The translations under genes were made by a program, and so were the position numbers. This document shows, one piece after another, positions 38,281 to 49,900 of a DNA stretch of 64,000 nt. This DNA is from Oryzias latipes (Eukaryota > Chordata > Actinopteri > Beloniformes > Adrianichthyidae). The DNA is taken from assembly GCF_002234675.1 (NCBI RefSeq), contig NC_019879.2, forward strand, positions 22,501,855 to 22,565,854, given 5' to 3'. The notes under the pieces were generated by a model that was given only the letters and a program-made list of their open reading frames with translations, was not told where the DNA came from and made no database searches. Position 1 is the first letter of the stretch; every line of letters begins with the position of its first letter.

Positions 38281-38665
38281 GGCAATAGAGGTTTTTATGT
38301 GCCTCCATCGCCTGTCATTGGATGCCACTGGTCATGTGTGAGAGGCAAACGTCTTCATGGCCCTTTTCCTGATTTCCCAGGCGATTTCCCCCCACTGCAT
38401 TCTGCGTCTATGGTGTTAAAACCAAAACGCCACGGTTGGCTATTCTGAAAAAAAAAAAAAAAATCGACCTTCATTCGTTTCATTAAGGTCTCATCGAACA
38501 GGCGCACATTTGCGGCTCTGCGGCAGTCCCGCTCCCGGATGACTGACAGGAGGAGCGTTTCAGCTTTCTCCATGCCGTCGCGGACACAGCAGCAGTGGCT
38601 CTTCGGAGCTTTTGTCAAAATGCGTAAAACCCGAAGATTAAACCAGGATTTTCTCCCGAATAAAG
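38281..38665 (+). promoter_or_regulatory. Hox-promoter-like block with candidate first exon (hoxd8 position)
   Basis: An inverted CCAAT (ATTGG 38317-38321) and an inverted E-box (CATGTG 38333-38338) reproduce the promoter signature of the six Hox genes here. About 130 bp on, a GC-rich stretch ends in AAAG|GTAAGTG, a near-perfect splice donor with the exon ending at 38665. An open frame from 38539 (MTDRRSVSAFSMPSRTQQQW...) has no Hox8 features. Either the promoter and a non-coding remnant of a lost hoxd8a, or an upstream exon of a hoxd4a/hoxd3a transcript. Confidence 0.4.
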
Positions 38666-41080
38666 GTAAGTGTTGCACCTGTGCGTGTGTGCGCGCAAGT
38701 TCGCCATGTTTGACAGCTTCCTGTTTCATTAGTCATGTAAATTAGCAGTGAGGTAATCTCACTCTGGCAATTTGGGCTTCTCACGTGTTGCATGTTCTGC
38801 TGGAATGATTTTTTTTGTTTTTGTTTTATCCGTATCACATGAATATATTTTTTTAAATACACAATTGTTGTAGTTTTAATTTTGCATTGAAAAACAACGC
38901 ATCCGATAGGATTATGTATTGCTCTTTTAAGCAAGACTTGTTTTACTCTTTTTGGTAAAATATGTTGATGTATTTATGTTGATGTTTCCGTGAAAGACTG
39001 AATCAGAATATTTTCGATATTATCGTGGATATTTTTAAATTCGTAATTTAGTCTTTTATTTACAATCTTAGTATGTTTTTGTTTGTAAGAAGTGTATCCA
39101 GCAAATTAGTAGCTATAACTATCCCTCTTTTTGGTGAATTAGAAAGTCTGACAGATTCAAATTATCGCTACCTAACTGAAATCGTCAAATATTCAAAATT
39201 TCAATCGTTGCATTTCCGTTTGCCAAAGCAGTGCAGGTTTCGTAGTTGTTTTTGGTTGCTTTAAGATGGGGGACAACTGAACAAAGACAGTATTTCACTG
39301 GTGCCTGACAGGCAGCTGCGAAAGTATTTACAGCCAACTGCAATGCGGCAAAATGGACCTTAGAGGAGGGGCGCAGCTCCAAGCTATTCCATTCTTCTCT
39401 AAAAGGGCAGATATAAGCTTTTTAATGAATTCAATTGAGTGGGAAAACATCTAAATTCAGCCCTTAAAAACGTTTTTCCCCAAACTCAGTTAATTTCTCT
39501 TTTTAATCTCATTCCTTGTAGTTCATCCATGCGCTATTTTCATAGATCCAAAGACTTCGGCCCAATTCTACTACTTTATAAGACTCAATTGACAATTCAA
39601 ATTTTACATCATTTATTTTATTCTATTAATTTTGTTTGACTGGTTCCGACCTTTGCCTTTTTGCACTCGGACAACAAGATTTAATCCACGTTTAGTTTGT
39701 TGTCTCAAACCATCAGCAGCTTTTCCAGCTTGACCTGCAGTCAGTAACAACTGTTCTTTTTTTTAAACTGCCTCCTTTCACTTGTTTTCTATTTTCAAAA
39801 ACAGATAATAAAAAATAATGAAATAAAGATTAGGGTAACGCAACAGTGAAGGTGGAGTTAAAATAAAATGTTTTAGAGCAAATAAAAAAACATTCATAAA
39901 AACTTCGCCCTCCAGTTCCTTTAAAGCCCATTTTTACTACACATAACACAAAGGAGCCACTCACTCTTAAAAGCGCATTTTATTCCTTTTTTCTGTTCTG
40001 CTCCAACAACAACATTTGAACTGACCCGTTGACTCTGGTGGGTCTTGTTCAGAGGAACAGAGGAGGGTGTTTCAAAGACCAGCAGAAGGCGCTGTTGTCC
40101 AGCGCTCAGTCCCTGAGCTCTGCTGCAGAAAGACAAAAGCTGAGAGTTTGAAGGTCACGTGACCCAGTTTATCCATGAGTGTGATGATGGTGTATGTGTG
40201 TGTGTGCGCCTGTGGTATCATAAATCATCATCTGCAATTGTCCTTACGCCCGGAATTAAACGTTGCACATCACAGGTTAAATATGCTTAAATGTATTGTG
40301 TTTATTCCATGACATTAAAAGCACGATTCTTATTGTTTATTTTGTAAATATTTAGGTTTTGGTCTGTTTTTATGCATGCATCAGTAGACGTTTATTAGCA
40401 ACAGGAAAAACTGAAAAAAACTAACATCTTTGGGAAATTTGTTCATATAAAAACGTTGTGAGCGTGTGTGTGCGTGTGTTGTTTTTTTACTTAGAGAGAC
40501 TCAAGCAAAATAGAATTATAACAATTATAACACAACAAAAGCGCAATGATCATTAACAACTACTGTGTTAAGGCCTTATATTTAAGTTCAACTCTATCCA
40601 TATCTATAACAATTACAGTTGCACAAAAAAGGAGGCTTTGACACCATCCAGCGTGCAATACTGGCATCCACCCAAACCTCAGAACAAACCCTCTCCCCAT
40701 TTTGAAAAGCAAAAGAAGGGAGGGGCAAAAGGGCGCTGCGCTCCGGGATTGGCCTAAAAGAAGGAATGAGACCACTAAAACTGTGGCAGGTTCACTATAA
40801 GGAGAAAAGCATGAGTCTAAGAGGGTGATAGACTCCTTTACTGGCAATTTAATGAAATTATAAACCCGCTTCCAATAAGGAATCACACTATTTAATGACT
40901 CAAGTCTGTTTGTTGATTCAATTAACCTGATATTAGATCACATGGCCGCTTCAAACATTTATATATCTACAGATTCAAACGTGTTTTTTTCCCCCTGTTG
41001 TTCACATCACGAAAATTTCAGTTTCCTCTCCATCACCTTTACTCTGTGCGCGCCAGAAATATCGGCAATATTGAATAAGT
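38666..41080. other. Intergenic region with conserved-looking block at 40.64-40.95 kb
   Basis: Non-coding. At 40153-40164 is the perfect palindrome GGTCACGTGACC. At about 40640-40950 is a GC-richer block with GGGCGCTGCGCTCCGGGATTGG, CACTATAAGGAG and TTGATTCAATTAACC that looks like retained regulatory DNA. The minus-strand frame through it (40886-40560) has no recognisable features. Confidence 0.4.
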
Positions 41081-41329
41081 GCAACTTCGGGGATTATTTA
41101 TGGGCCAGTGCGGGGTTGTGAATGGCTGCGAGGAAACACGTGACGCCATTAAAGTTTGTTTTATGGCTTGGGACTTGACAAGCCAAAATATAATTCTCAT
41201 TGTGAATTAGAAAGAGGGTCCAGATGGGCAGGAATATCGCTTCATTTGACAGGGAGCTCCGCCGGACTCGGCTGCGCTGCTCCATGGATCATTTTTGGGC
41301 TCGGTGCTGCGCGTGTTTGGGTCTCCTCG
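41081..41329 (+). promoter_or_regulatory. Candidate upstream promoter and non-coding exon for hoxd4a/mir-10
   Basis: The block holds an ACACGTGACGCCATTAAAG segment, TTTATGGGCC and TTTTATGGCTTGG, then a GC-rich stretch ending CTCCTCG|GTAAGC, a good splice donor (exon end 41329). It lies 3 kb upstream of the hoxd4a start and 2 kb upstream of mir-10. In mouse, Hoxd4 has a distal promoter whose transcript includes mir-10b; this block is in the right place to be its counterpart. Transcription itself is inferred. Confidence 0.4.
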
Positions 41330-41339
41330 GTAAGCCCCG

Positions 41340-41361
41340 TTTTTTTTTTTTTTTTTTTTTT
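41340..41361. repeat. Poly-T run
   Basis: T homopolymer of about 22 bases, ten bases past the candidate splice donor. Confidence 0.9.
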
Positions 41362-43380
41362 GCTTTTGCTCTGGGCGTGTGATGTCACATGCGTAATGTT
41401 GTTTCCTGTCTGCAAAGACTCAAACGCAGCGGTTCCCTGGATAAACACATGTTGCTGTCACGAAGTTTTGTGTGCATGTTGGGAGGTTTGTTTGTTCAGT
41501 TTGCTTAATTTTGGTTGGATTAATGTCTTTTCCTCGTTTGGATGTGGTCTGACTAATTCGATATGGGCGTCTGAATTTGTTGTTTTAGGATAGAGAGATT
41601 TCTAAATTTAAGAATTCGTTTTTCTGTCTTAAATTAAGTAATTTTTCATTTTACTTTTCGTGACTTGTCTTGTAAAATAGCTTTGAAACTCGAGCAAATT
41701 CTTGTGTTTTCCTTTTGTTTACTCAGTTATAGGCCTGGTGGTTTTGAGGCCCGTTTGTTTTATAAAATTGTTTTAAAAAATCTATTTAATGATGAAATAT
41801 TTGATTTGATTTTCATGAAATGATTATTTATTTTATGATGAACTAAGGGAAAGTTCTTTTCATTTATTATAATAGATGTTTTTTAAAACATCAACTTTTC
41901 CATTAATGGGAACAGAAATATTTGAAGTGAAAAGAGTTTCAGGCGACATAGTTTGGCCTTTCCTTCACCACGAGCTTTCAGGAAACGCTGACTTTATCGT
42001 TCTTTTGTTGGGAATCTGGCGGCTTTGACCCGTCTGAAGGTCTGGCAGGGGAAGGTGAAAGACAGGTCAGGGCGTCTAACAAATATCAAAATGTAACGTG
42101 GAAGGACTATTTACCTTTTTTGTATCATTGCCCATGTTTTTTACAACGAAAATCATGAGTGTCCGGTATTTGCGTAAACCTTTCAAAAACAATGGAGTTT
42201 GGCTCATTTCTGGATTTCGTTTTTCAACAGCATAGTTAGCTGATTCGCTTTCCCAATGCTCTTAGTTTATTATGACACATTTTAATGCATTTTACCCCTT
42301 ATTTATAGGCTAAAAATATGTTATTTAGGCCAACTGAGTGAAATTGACGCACCAAACTTCCCTAATTTTTGCTTGTTTTTACGCTGTGGTAATGAAATAA
42401 ATGTATTCTTTTCATATTCAAAATTTATTTCAGTTCCCCCGAAAAAGTATAGGAAACTCTGAACAGGAAAATATATTTATGTTCTCATCTTAGATGATGA
42501 GGCAACTGAAACAATGGGCTTCATGTTCAAACACACCTATATATTTTTACAAAGTTTAGTTCATCCCAAAGTATCTGTCCGCATCTGCCACTTTTGATCA
42601 GATTAGATTTTATGGAGACGGGCTTTCAGGCCTCGCAGTTGCCGCCATGCTGCTTGGAAAATGGATGACAAGGATTTGGCAAACTTCTGCCCCCTTTGAG
42701 CTGTCAGCAGCAGCAGAAATAATTAAACTTTTTGGAAGTTTGTAAATGATTTTGCCTGACCTCGGTGGCCTCTGGCCTCATCTTTCGGTCAGTGCTGATA
42801 AGCATCTCAATGTTAACCAGCCGGCGTTCAGCGCACCGGGTCTATACGTGCAACTTTTACGCATCCCGTTAATTTATACATTCATTATTTTTAAGACTCA
42901 TTATTTAATCACACCAATCGACTTATATCTTTAAAATAAGTAAATAAATAATATAATATATTTTAAAATAAGAACTATTAGTGTGCCATTGTTATGAATT
43001 TGAATAAAAAGTCAGAAAGAGCTGCACGGAAATGATGAAGACCTTTTTTTTCCTGCTGCTCAATCACTGCCTCAGTTGACAGCAGCGCTTCTTGAGAAGT
43101 TATGCTCACTCCACAGATTGATTGTGCTTTAAAACGTAACGAAATGTGAATGAGACAAAAAAAAACTGAATTTAAAAAAGAAAAAAAGAAAAACTGGCAA
43201 ATTTGCAGACAAAAAAAACCCAAATAATAATTAATAAGTGAAACCCTGTCATTTCAGTTTTATTCTAACCTTTACAACATTTGTGTTTTAGTTTTATTTA
43301 TTAATTTATTGGTTGAATCTTTTGTGAGCTTTTTCAAAAGAGAGCCTTATTGAGGAAGTTTCTAGGGGACCAAAAGTGGC
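41362..43380. other. hoxd4a upstream regulatory region
   Basis: Non-coding, AT-rich with a GC-richer patch at 41940-42070 that contains the DR5 element. Another patch at about 42590-42860 (GGCCTCGCAGTTGCCGCCATG, TTTGACCTG-like content) reads as possibly conserved. No gene is seen. Confidence 0.5.
42053..42069 (+). promoter_or_regulatory. DR5 retinoic acid response element
   Basis: AGGTGA-AAGAC-AGGTCA: two direct nuclear-receptor half sites with five-base spacing, the classic RAR/RXR DR5 arrangement, 2.3 kb upstream of hoxd4a and 1.3 kb upstream of mir-10. Paralogue-group-4 Hox genes are known to carry such an element in their hindbrain neural enhancer, with the same AGGTGA/AGGTCA pair. Confidence 0.75.
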
Positions 43381-43394
43381 CATCGTGGCTTCCC

Positions 43395-43482
43395 GTCGTC
43401 TATATATACCCTGTAGAACCGAATTTGTGTGAAGAACGCTCAATCACAGATTCGATTCTAGGGGAGTATATGGTCGATGAAA
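43395..43482 (+). ncRNA. mir-10b/d: mir-10 microRNA precursor
   Basis: The 5' arm carries the full mature miR-10 sequence at 43407-43429 (begins TACCCTGTAGAACCGAAT and ends TTGTG), identical to vertebrate miR-10b. The 3' arm (43446-43468, begins ACAGATTCGATTCTAGGGG) pairs with it around a loop of about 15 bases, giving the standard hairpin. miR-10 genes sit just 5' of group 4 Hox genes in all vertebrates; this one is 900 bp upstream of the hoxd4a start and probably arises from the same primary transcript. Fish nomenclature (10b versus 10d) is not resolved here. Confidence 0.95.
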
Positions 43483-44250
43483 AAACTTCACTTATGCATC
43501 TTTACTGAGGTGACATCTGAAAGACCATCAGCTGTCCCAGTGATGGAAAATCACAGATATATTCGATCTAAATGATCAGAGACTCAAGAAATTAAAAATT
43601 TTCAGATGCAAAAATATGAGGAAAGTTGCATTTTTCATTTTATTCACTTAGTTTCTCTGGAAAGGATTTAGCAAAAGCACCCCCAGCATGCTCCAACTCT
43701 GGCTTTCTGCTCCTCTGGATGGTTTCTGTCTCCAAGTTATTGATTCCCAGAAGCTGTTGCCACTGACCAATGGGCTCCCGAAACACTTTTCTTCTCCTTT
43801 TTTTCAAAGGGACAGGGGCAGATGAAGAGATGAGAGTCATGTAACTTTTGGATGACCCCATCTTGACAAAGACAGTGTCCATCACTTGTCCTCAGTCATT
43901 CTTCCCTGCTTTTATGCCAAAGGGCTTTTTGTGTCTTTTGTTGCCTTCTCCGTTGAACACTATACCTCCAAGATAGACAGTAGAAAACCATCACTCTTAA
44001 AAACCAAAAATTAAAGTTTATAAATTATGATTTTATAGTCAGATGGGGTCTTATTTGGAAAGTTAACTAGAGTCAATAAAATTACAGTAATTTATTTATT
44101 CAGGGATTTTATTTCTTTATCCTTTTGGCACACAGATGCTTTTGGAAATTGCATATTTTGTTATTAATGTTCCTCTAGGGTGTAATCTCTGTTTTAATTT
44201 GTGTTTGATGCGTTTTGTTGTATGTTTACTCGTGTTTAGAGATGCATCAC
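43483..44250. other. mir-10 to hoxd4a spacer
   Basis: Non-coding. The minus-strand frame 43885-43640 (81 codons) has no recognisable family. No repeats are seen. Confidence 0.5.
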
Positions 44251-44252
44251 CT

Positions 44253-44276
44253 CCATTGGCCGATCTGGTCACATGG
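44253..44276 (+). promoter_or_regulatory. hoxd4a: hoxd4a promoter: CCAAT and E-box
   Basis: Inverted CCAAT (CCATTGG, near 44253) and TCACATGG (44269-44276), about 100-125 bp upstream of the start codon. Confidence 0.45.
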
Positions 44277-44377
44277 TTCGCTAACTTTATTCAGTTGACA
44301 CCAAGTAGGAGGGCTTTATGGAGGGAGGAAAAAAAGACAACTCGAGAAAAATTAGTATTTTCTACCTTCAGAAATTA

Positions 44378-45461
44378 ATGGCCATGAGTTCGTATATGGT
44401 GAACTCTAAGTATGTGGATCCCAAATTTCCTCCGTGCGAGGAATATTCGCAGAATAACTATATACCTGAGCAGGGCTCGGACTACTACAGTCAATCGCAG
44501 GACACAGAGTTTCAGCATCCAGGGATCTACCCACGGTCAAACTACACGGAGCAACCCTTCAGCTGCACCACTGTGCCGGACCCTGCAGTGCAGCCACGAG
44601 CTCATGTGCACGACAGAGCCAACCATCCGAGCCATTTTGCGGCACAGACTGATCAAGGCCCCCCGGTCCAAGCGGCCGGACCTCGGACTTGTGGACAACA
44701 GCAAAGCACAAAGACCCAAAATGGGATACAAGCCAAGCAGCCAGCAGTAGTTTATCCATGGATGAAGAAAGTTCACGTTACTACCGGTAAGATCCTTTTC
44801 CTTCTCTAGATTACCTGCGCCTTGTAGTTAAGGAGCCGTTCAGTGTAATATTTATAGGAGCCTTTGAGAGGCCTCGACAATTACACAAGTCATAAATTTT
44901 TATAGCTCAGGAAATAGGCCACTGGGTGAACGCCTGGAAGCACATATAGACTGATGTTAAGCCTCTTAAAGCTGCATATCCGCTTTGATTAAAATAACAA
45001 ACTATATTTATACAGATTATGTATTCGTAAGATTTCCTAAAACTTTTGGCGCATTTTGGCGCACGGAGGTTTTGTTTTGCCTTTTGCCTGCGTGCTGCAT
45101 GTGGACACATTTGGTGACTTTGTTGTTGTTGTGGTTGTTTTTTCCGTCCTTTGTCCCAGTGAACCCCGACTACACGGGATCAGAGCCCAAACGGTCCAGG
45201 ACGGCTTACACCCGGCAGCAGGTTTTGGAGCTGGAAAAGGAGTTTCATTTTAACAGGTACCTGACCAGGCGGCGGCGGATCGAGATCGCGCACACTCTTT
45301 GTCTGTCCGAGAGGCAAATCAAAATCTGGTTTCAGAACAGACGAATGAAATGGAAGAAAGACCACAAACTGCCAAACACCAAGGGCAGATCTGCTCCTCC
45401 AACCTCCAGCCATCTGCAGAACATTCAGAAGGATAACCAAACGGACATTACAGCGTTATGA
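44378..45461 (+). CDS. hoxd4a: Homeobox protein Hox-D4a
   Basis: Group 4 (Dfd-class) homeodomain transcription factor of hindbrain and anterior trunk. Exons 44378-44786 and 45160-45461, phase-1 intron of 373 bp (ACCG|GTAAGA ... CCCAG|TG); 236 residues. N-terminus [20 protein letters not shown] is the Hox4 signature. The Pbx-binding hexapeptide YPWMKK is at residues 126-131, ten codons before the splice. Homeodomain about residues 146-205 ([45 protein letters not shown]). A good splice acceptor (TTTTCTACCTTCAG, AG at 44370-44371) lies directly before the start codon and could join upstream exons. Confidence 0.97.
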
Positions 45462-46925
45462 GCAAAAGGGGGACGTATTTTCAGAGTGAAATGTACATAA
45501 AAATGTTGCATCTCACTATTGCATGAACTGGTGTTGGTTTTTGCATTTCTTTATTCAACAAAAATGAATTCAACAGGGCTGATTCCGGACTGGGTTAGAT
45601 AAAACAGTTTTCAAAACAAAGAGGTTTAAACGTTTAAAAAAACGTACAAAAATCGGATTATTTTTATATTTATTTTAAATAATAAAAAAAAACGCCAACA
45701 TTGTGGATTTGTCTTTACATTTGACCATTTTTAACCTTTGATTAGACAAATGTATTCAAATGACACCAGTTTTATCAAATCAGACTTCTTTTCTAGCCGT
45801 ACGCACAATAAAAATACTTGAAGGAGGCATTATTTTTTGAAGATCACGCCAAACACACCTCAACCTTATTTCGTAAGTTACGAAATTTCCCGCTGAGTGT
45901 TTCAGCAGCAAGATTTTTTTCTGTGACTTGTTTGTTTTAACTTATTTTGTACAAAAATAACTAGCTTGGAAATCTCCTTAACCCAAATTTCTATTCCCAC
46001 ACGGAAGACATTCCTGCGCGCATTCTGGTCTGAGCGCCCTTATAAATCTCCTCTGACATCTCTGTAAACAGTGTACATTTTCAGTGGGCTCTCTTATTCT
46101 ATATGAAACTCACATGAATGATCATTCGATCCTGCATGGCTCAAATTGATTTTGGCCGTTTTTACCCCCATCGGACATAATCGAATATTTAGGATTAAAG
46201 TGGTTTATTTTTACGAAGTTACGTGGTTATTTATTTGTTAAAAAGTTGTTTTTTTTGCATAGCACACAATTTTATTAAAACTCTTCCCTAAGCGCTGATT
46301 ATTTCAACTCTTGCATTATAAGCATGGCTTTATTTAATAGTCTTAGTTGAATGTTTCCTTTTATTTACACCAAGTTGACCTGCGCAAAGCAGGAGTTTCT
46401 GGTCATGTTTGAGGACAAATTTATAAATATATATTTTTTGTTTTATATGGTCATTGTGCACGAATAGAAAAAGCCCAGAAGCTTTTTTAGTACAAGGAGG
46501 TCTCTACTCTAAAGTGATGAGAGGGTTGAAAAGGTATTTCATCCGAAGGTCGACAAAGGCAGCTGAGGCAGGTTCGTCCCGGGGACACATTTCAGCCGCG
46601 AGGACTGACCCCAGCACCCCTGACCCGCCGGACAGGCAGCATTTTCTCTCCCAGGCGCTACTCGCTTTGGTTTGGAAGACTGTTGTGCTGTTAAAAAACC
46701 TAAAGCCCATTCAAAGTAAAGAGTCACTTAATTCCACATTTTACACGTGTTTGAGCTGTATTTATATCAGGCGCAACCCCCGAGGAGGATCTGTTTGTGC
46801 ATTTGTCTCCTCGTGTCAGATGAACAGTTGTTTTGTTCTTTATATTTGTACAGTTTTTTATCTTGTATGGTGCTTTGAGATGTGCAAAGTATATTGGAAA
46901 AATAAAGATTTCTAATAATTATGCA
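45462..46925 (+). other. hoxd4a: hoxd4a 3' UTR, poly(A) signal at 46901-46906
   Basis: Likely 3' UTR of about 1.45 kb: the best end is AATAAAG at 46901-46906, followed by TTTCTAATAATT and GT-rich DNA. Earlier AATAAA-like sites near 45680 and 45807 could give shorter forms. The long open frame 46454-46915 inside it has no protein features. Confidence 0.45.
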
Positions 46926-49900
46926 TTTAAATATCTGCTGTGTTTTTTTGTGGATGTTTATTTTGAATTATTCAAAGTAAAGTTCTATAAATAAATGTTC
47001 AACAAAAACGTTTTTAAAGATTTTTTTAAACAATTATATTTTAACTGATTTTATTAGTGTGGTTTGAGCTGTAAATTTTAAATTATTCCTCCACAAAACC
47101 GTCCTTTGGTTGTGCAAATTGGACCCAAGCACGCAAACTGACCAAATGCGCACCATCCGCACCACTGTCACATTTATCCTGAAACTGTAAAGATTTTAGG
47201 ACCTAAGACTGTGATCCAGAAACCAGGAAATGTACAAAAACAATGGAAAAAAGAAACGCAAGTTTTATACAGTCGTGTACATATCATTAATTAGCTTTCA
47301 TCTGTTTGAGCGCCTCGCCATGCGCAAAAACGTACATGAATTATTTGTATATCTATTTGAAACACTCCAAAAAAAGGAAAAAAACCCTCTTTTGTTGGAT
47401 CGTTTAAAAGAACAACGATTAAGAAAATAAAGGACAAAGCAAATGCAAAACTCATTATAATTGTTGATTCCCGTCAGAAACAACATTGGATTTTCATACA
47501 GCTAAACAAAATGCGTGGAACCTTCCCTATGTGATTGACTGTGCATTTCTATTTTGGTCAATTGTAACGCGTGGGCGTTTATTAGATCCTTTTGCGGCTC
47601 ATACTTCAGAGAATGAGCCACTTTAACGCCATAAAATAATCTCTGATATGAACAAATTTTAATCAGAAATGTGGAAAGGTATTTTTGTTGTCACCCATTT
47701 CCGGTGACCACAGTCCATGTCGCGCACATGCAGACCATTGCGCGTGCCCATAAATGCTTTTAGGTTACTTATAAATTGGATCAGAGTTGGGAAGAACCAA
47801 AGACAAAGTGATGCTTCCAGTTCAGCGTCCTGTCAAAAGTGATCCGGATATTGATGCTGAAGACAATATGTCGAGGGGGAGGGGCACAAACTTACCTTTG
47901 GACTTTGTCTTTACACGCGATTGTTAGGCATTGTCTTTTATTTTTTAAAATTTTATTTAGCTTTTCCATATAAAACATGGAAGCCCAGAGCTTCTAATCT
48001 CATCATGTTTACTTAAAATAAATAAAAAGATTGTTCTATCAACACTGAGTGATGTCAGGTCAGAGCAGTCTACTATAACGTGGAGCGTGCAGCCACACTG
48101 ACCTACATGTCTGAACAGCAATAAATGAGAGCCAAAGGCAGTGCCATTTTCAATGACACTGCACCCAGTGCATGAACACAACAGCCTTGCTCTCCATCCG
48201 GCCATGTTTGATTTCCAGCTGTTTTTTCGCAGAAACCTCTCCGAGCCAGACAACCCCCTAAGATATATTAAAGTGCGCTGTCTGCATTCAGAGATATAAT
48301 CCAGAGACTATGCCACTCCGCTCTCTATTCTCGACCACGTGATTGTCTAAATAATTAATGCAGCACGTCCCCCTAGAAACACGGCGTCGTCATTAATCGC
48401 AAGGACTCTATCAGACTTGAAAACTGAAGAGATCCCCCAAGAAAATAATATCCGATTCTCGGCGCAACTGTAGCCCCGCATTGTAGCTGCGCATCTGAGC
48501 CGATGGATGTTCGGGTAGGTAAATGTTTCCGCATTTTTCATGTTGGCAGAACAGGTAAATGACGATATCAAATGTCGTGATATTTGATCAATTGCTCCAT
48601 TCGATGTGTGCGCTCTGTGCGAATTTGCGCTGTGGCTTTCTTTCCCGCATGCCCATGCTTTTTTATTTGGAATATTTTCTTGACAGAGCTTATTTGAAAT
48701 TTTTTATTTTTAGACATTTATCTTGAAATGTATGGACAGGAGTAATCGTAAAGACAAAAAAAAAACTTGATGGCACTGCATGTATAGCTCGCTTTGAGGA
48801 ACTGCTCTTAGAGCTCAGATTGGCCCCATCACCTGGTCCATTCATTCCATAATCAGAGTCCATTTTAATTTTTGAAATACATTCTGAAGAGTTTTCCTTG
48901 AAAAGACGATGGTAAAGCAACAAATTACCACGAGTTCTGAGAACATATAATCATTTTCTGTCAAACATTTGCTTTTTGCTTCAGACTTGATCCGAATTCT
49001 GCTTTTCTTGTTAAAGAGAGATATGGGATGATTTGATTCTGATTTCTTCGAAGTGGTGGATGTTTAGTCAGCTTGACAGATCTGCCTCCTTGTAAATCAG
49101 TGTAAGTAATCCTTAAGTGTGCGAGGCTGTTGGGGGCCGGGCGAAAACTGTAAATCTTTCACTTTTATTACCCTCCGAACATATGCTTCGACGCTGCGAG
49201 TCTTGCATCCCTTTTCTTCTTCTCGGATTCCCATCGCTCGAACTGGACCACGGGCTCTAAAAATGCAACTATACCCATCGAATTTATTTTTGGTCTTTTT
49301 GTGCATCCCTTTATTTATAAACACTGTAGGGATTCCATGGAGTTTGTGGTTGTGGCTGGAGACAATGCAGGAGAAGCCATGGCTCTTTGTGTTGCAGCAG
49401 GGTGTGAAGACAGACACAACAAACGCGAGGAGATGATGCGCTTTATTTGAATACAATCCATGCCCATCTGCATGAAAAACTCACATGTCATTTTCCCCAT
49501 AAATCATTCTTTAAAACGCTCTGGTAGGCCCATTGGCATAAGCACAAAAAATAAAAAATGTCCAAAATGATTTGAAAGATGTGCGTTTGTTGTGAATTTA
49601 CGCAAAACATTACTTGAAATCCTTCAAATTTCTTTATTTGAGATCCTTTCTGCAGACACAAAAGCAGCAAAAGTGCAGGGATGGTTGCTATAGAAGCTGT
49701 ATTTTTAAAAATATATAATTAAAGTCCTTCCAAAGTGCACATGAGCTTGCCTTTGAATGGTGGAGTAAGGGCGAGTTGCAATCCTCAAAATGGGAAGATA
49801 AAAAAAGAAGTAGAGAGAGGAACATTTTCACAATCACACAGCCGAGACGAGGAAATAAACGCCACCCTTTATCAAAATGGACTGGTGAGGTAAGAGCCTG

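Noticed and set aside
41156-41593. 145-codon open frame spanning the candidate exon
   Set aside because: It crosses a poly-T run and the likely splice donor and shows no Hox8 or other protein signature; treated as non-coding.
46608-46628. Two TGACCC half sites as a possible RARE
   Set aside because: The spacing is nine bases, not a recognised RAR/RXR arrangement, and the site is in the hoxd4a 3' UTR.
46454-46915. 153-codon open frame downstream of hoxd4a
   Set aside because: It lies in the likely hoxd4a 3' UTR, ends at the poly(A) signal, and has no recognisable domain.
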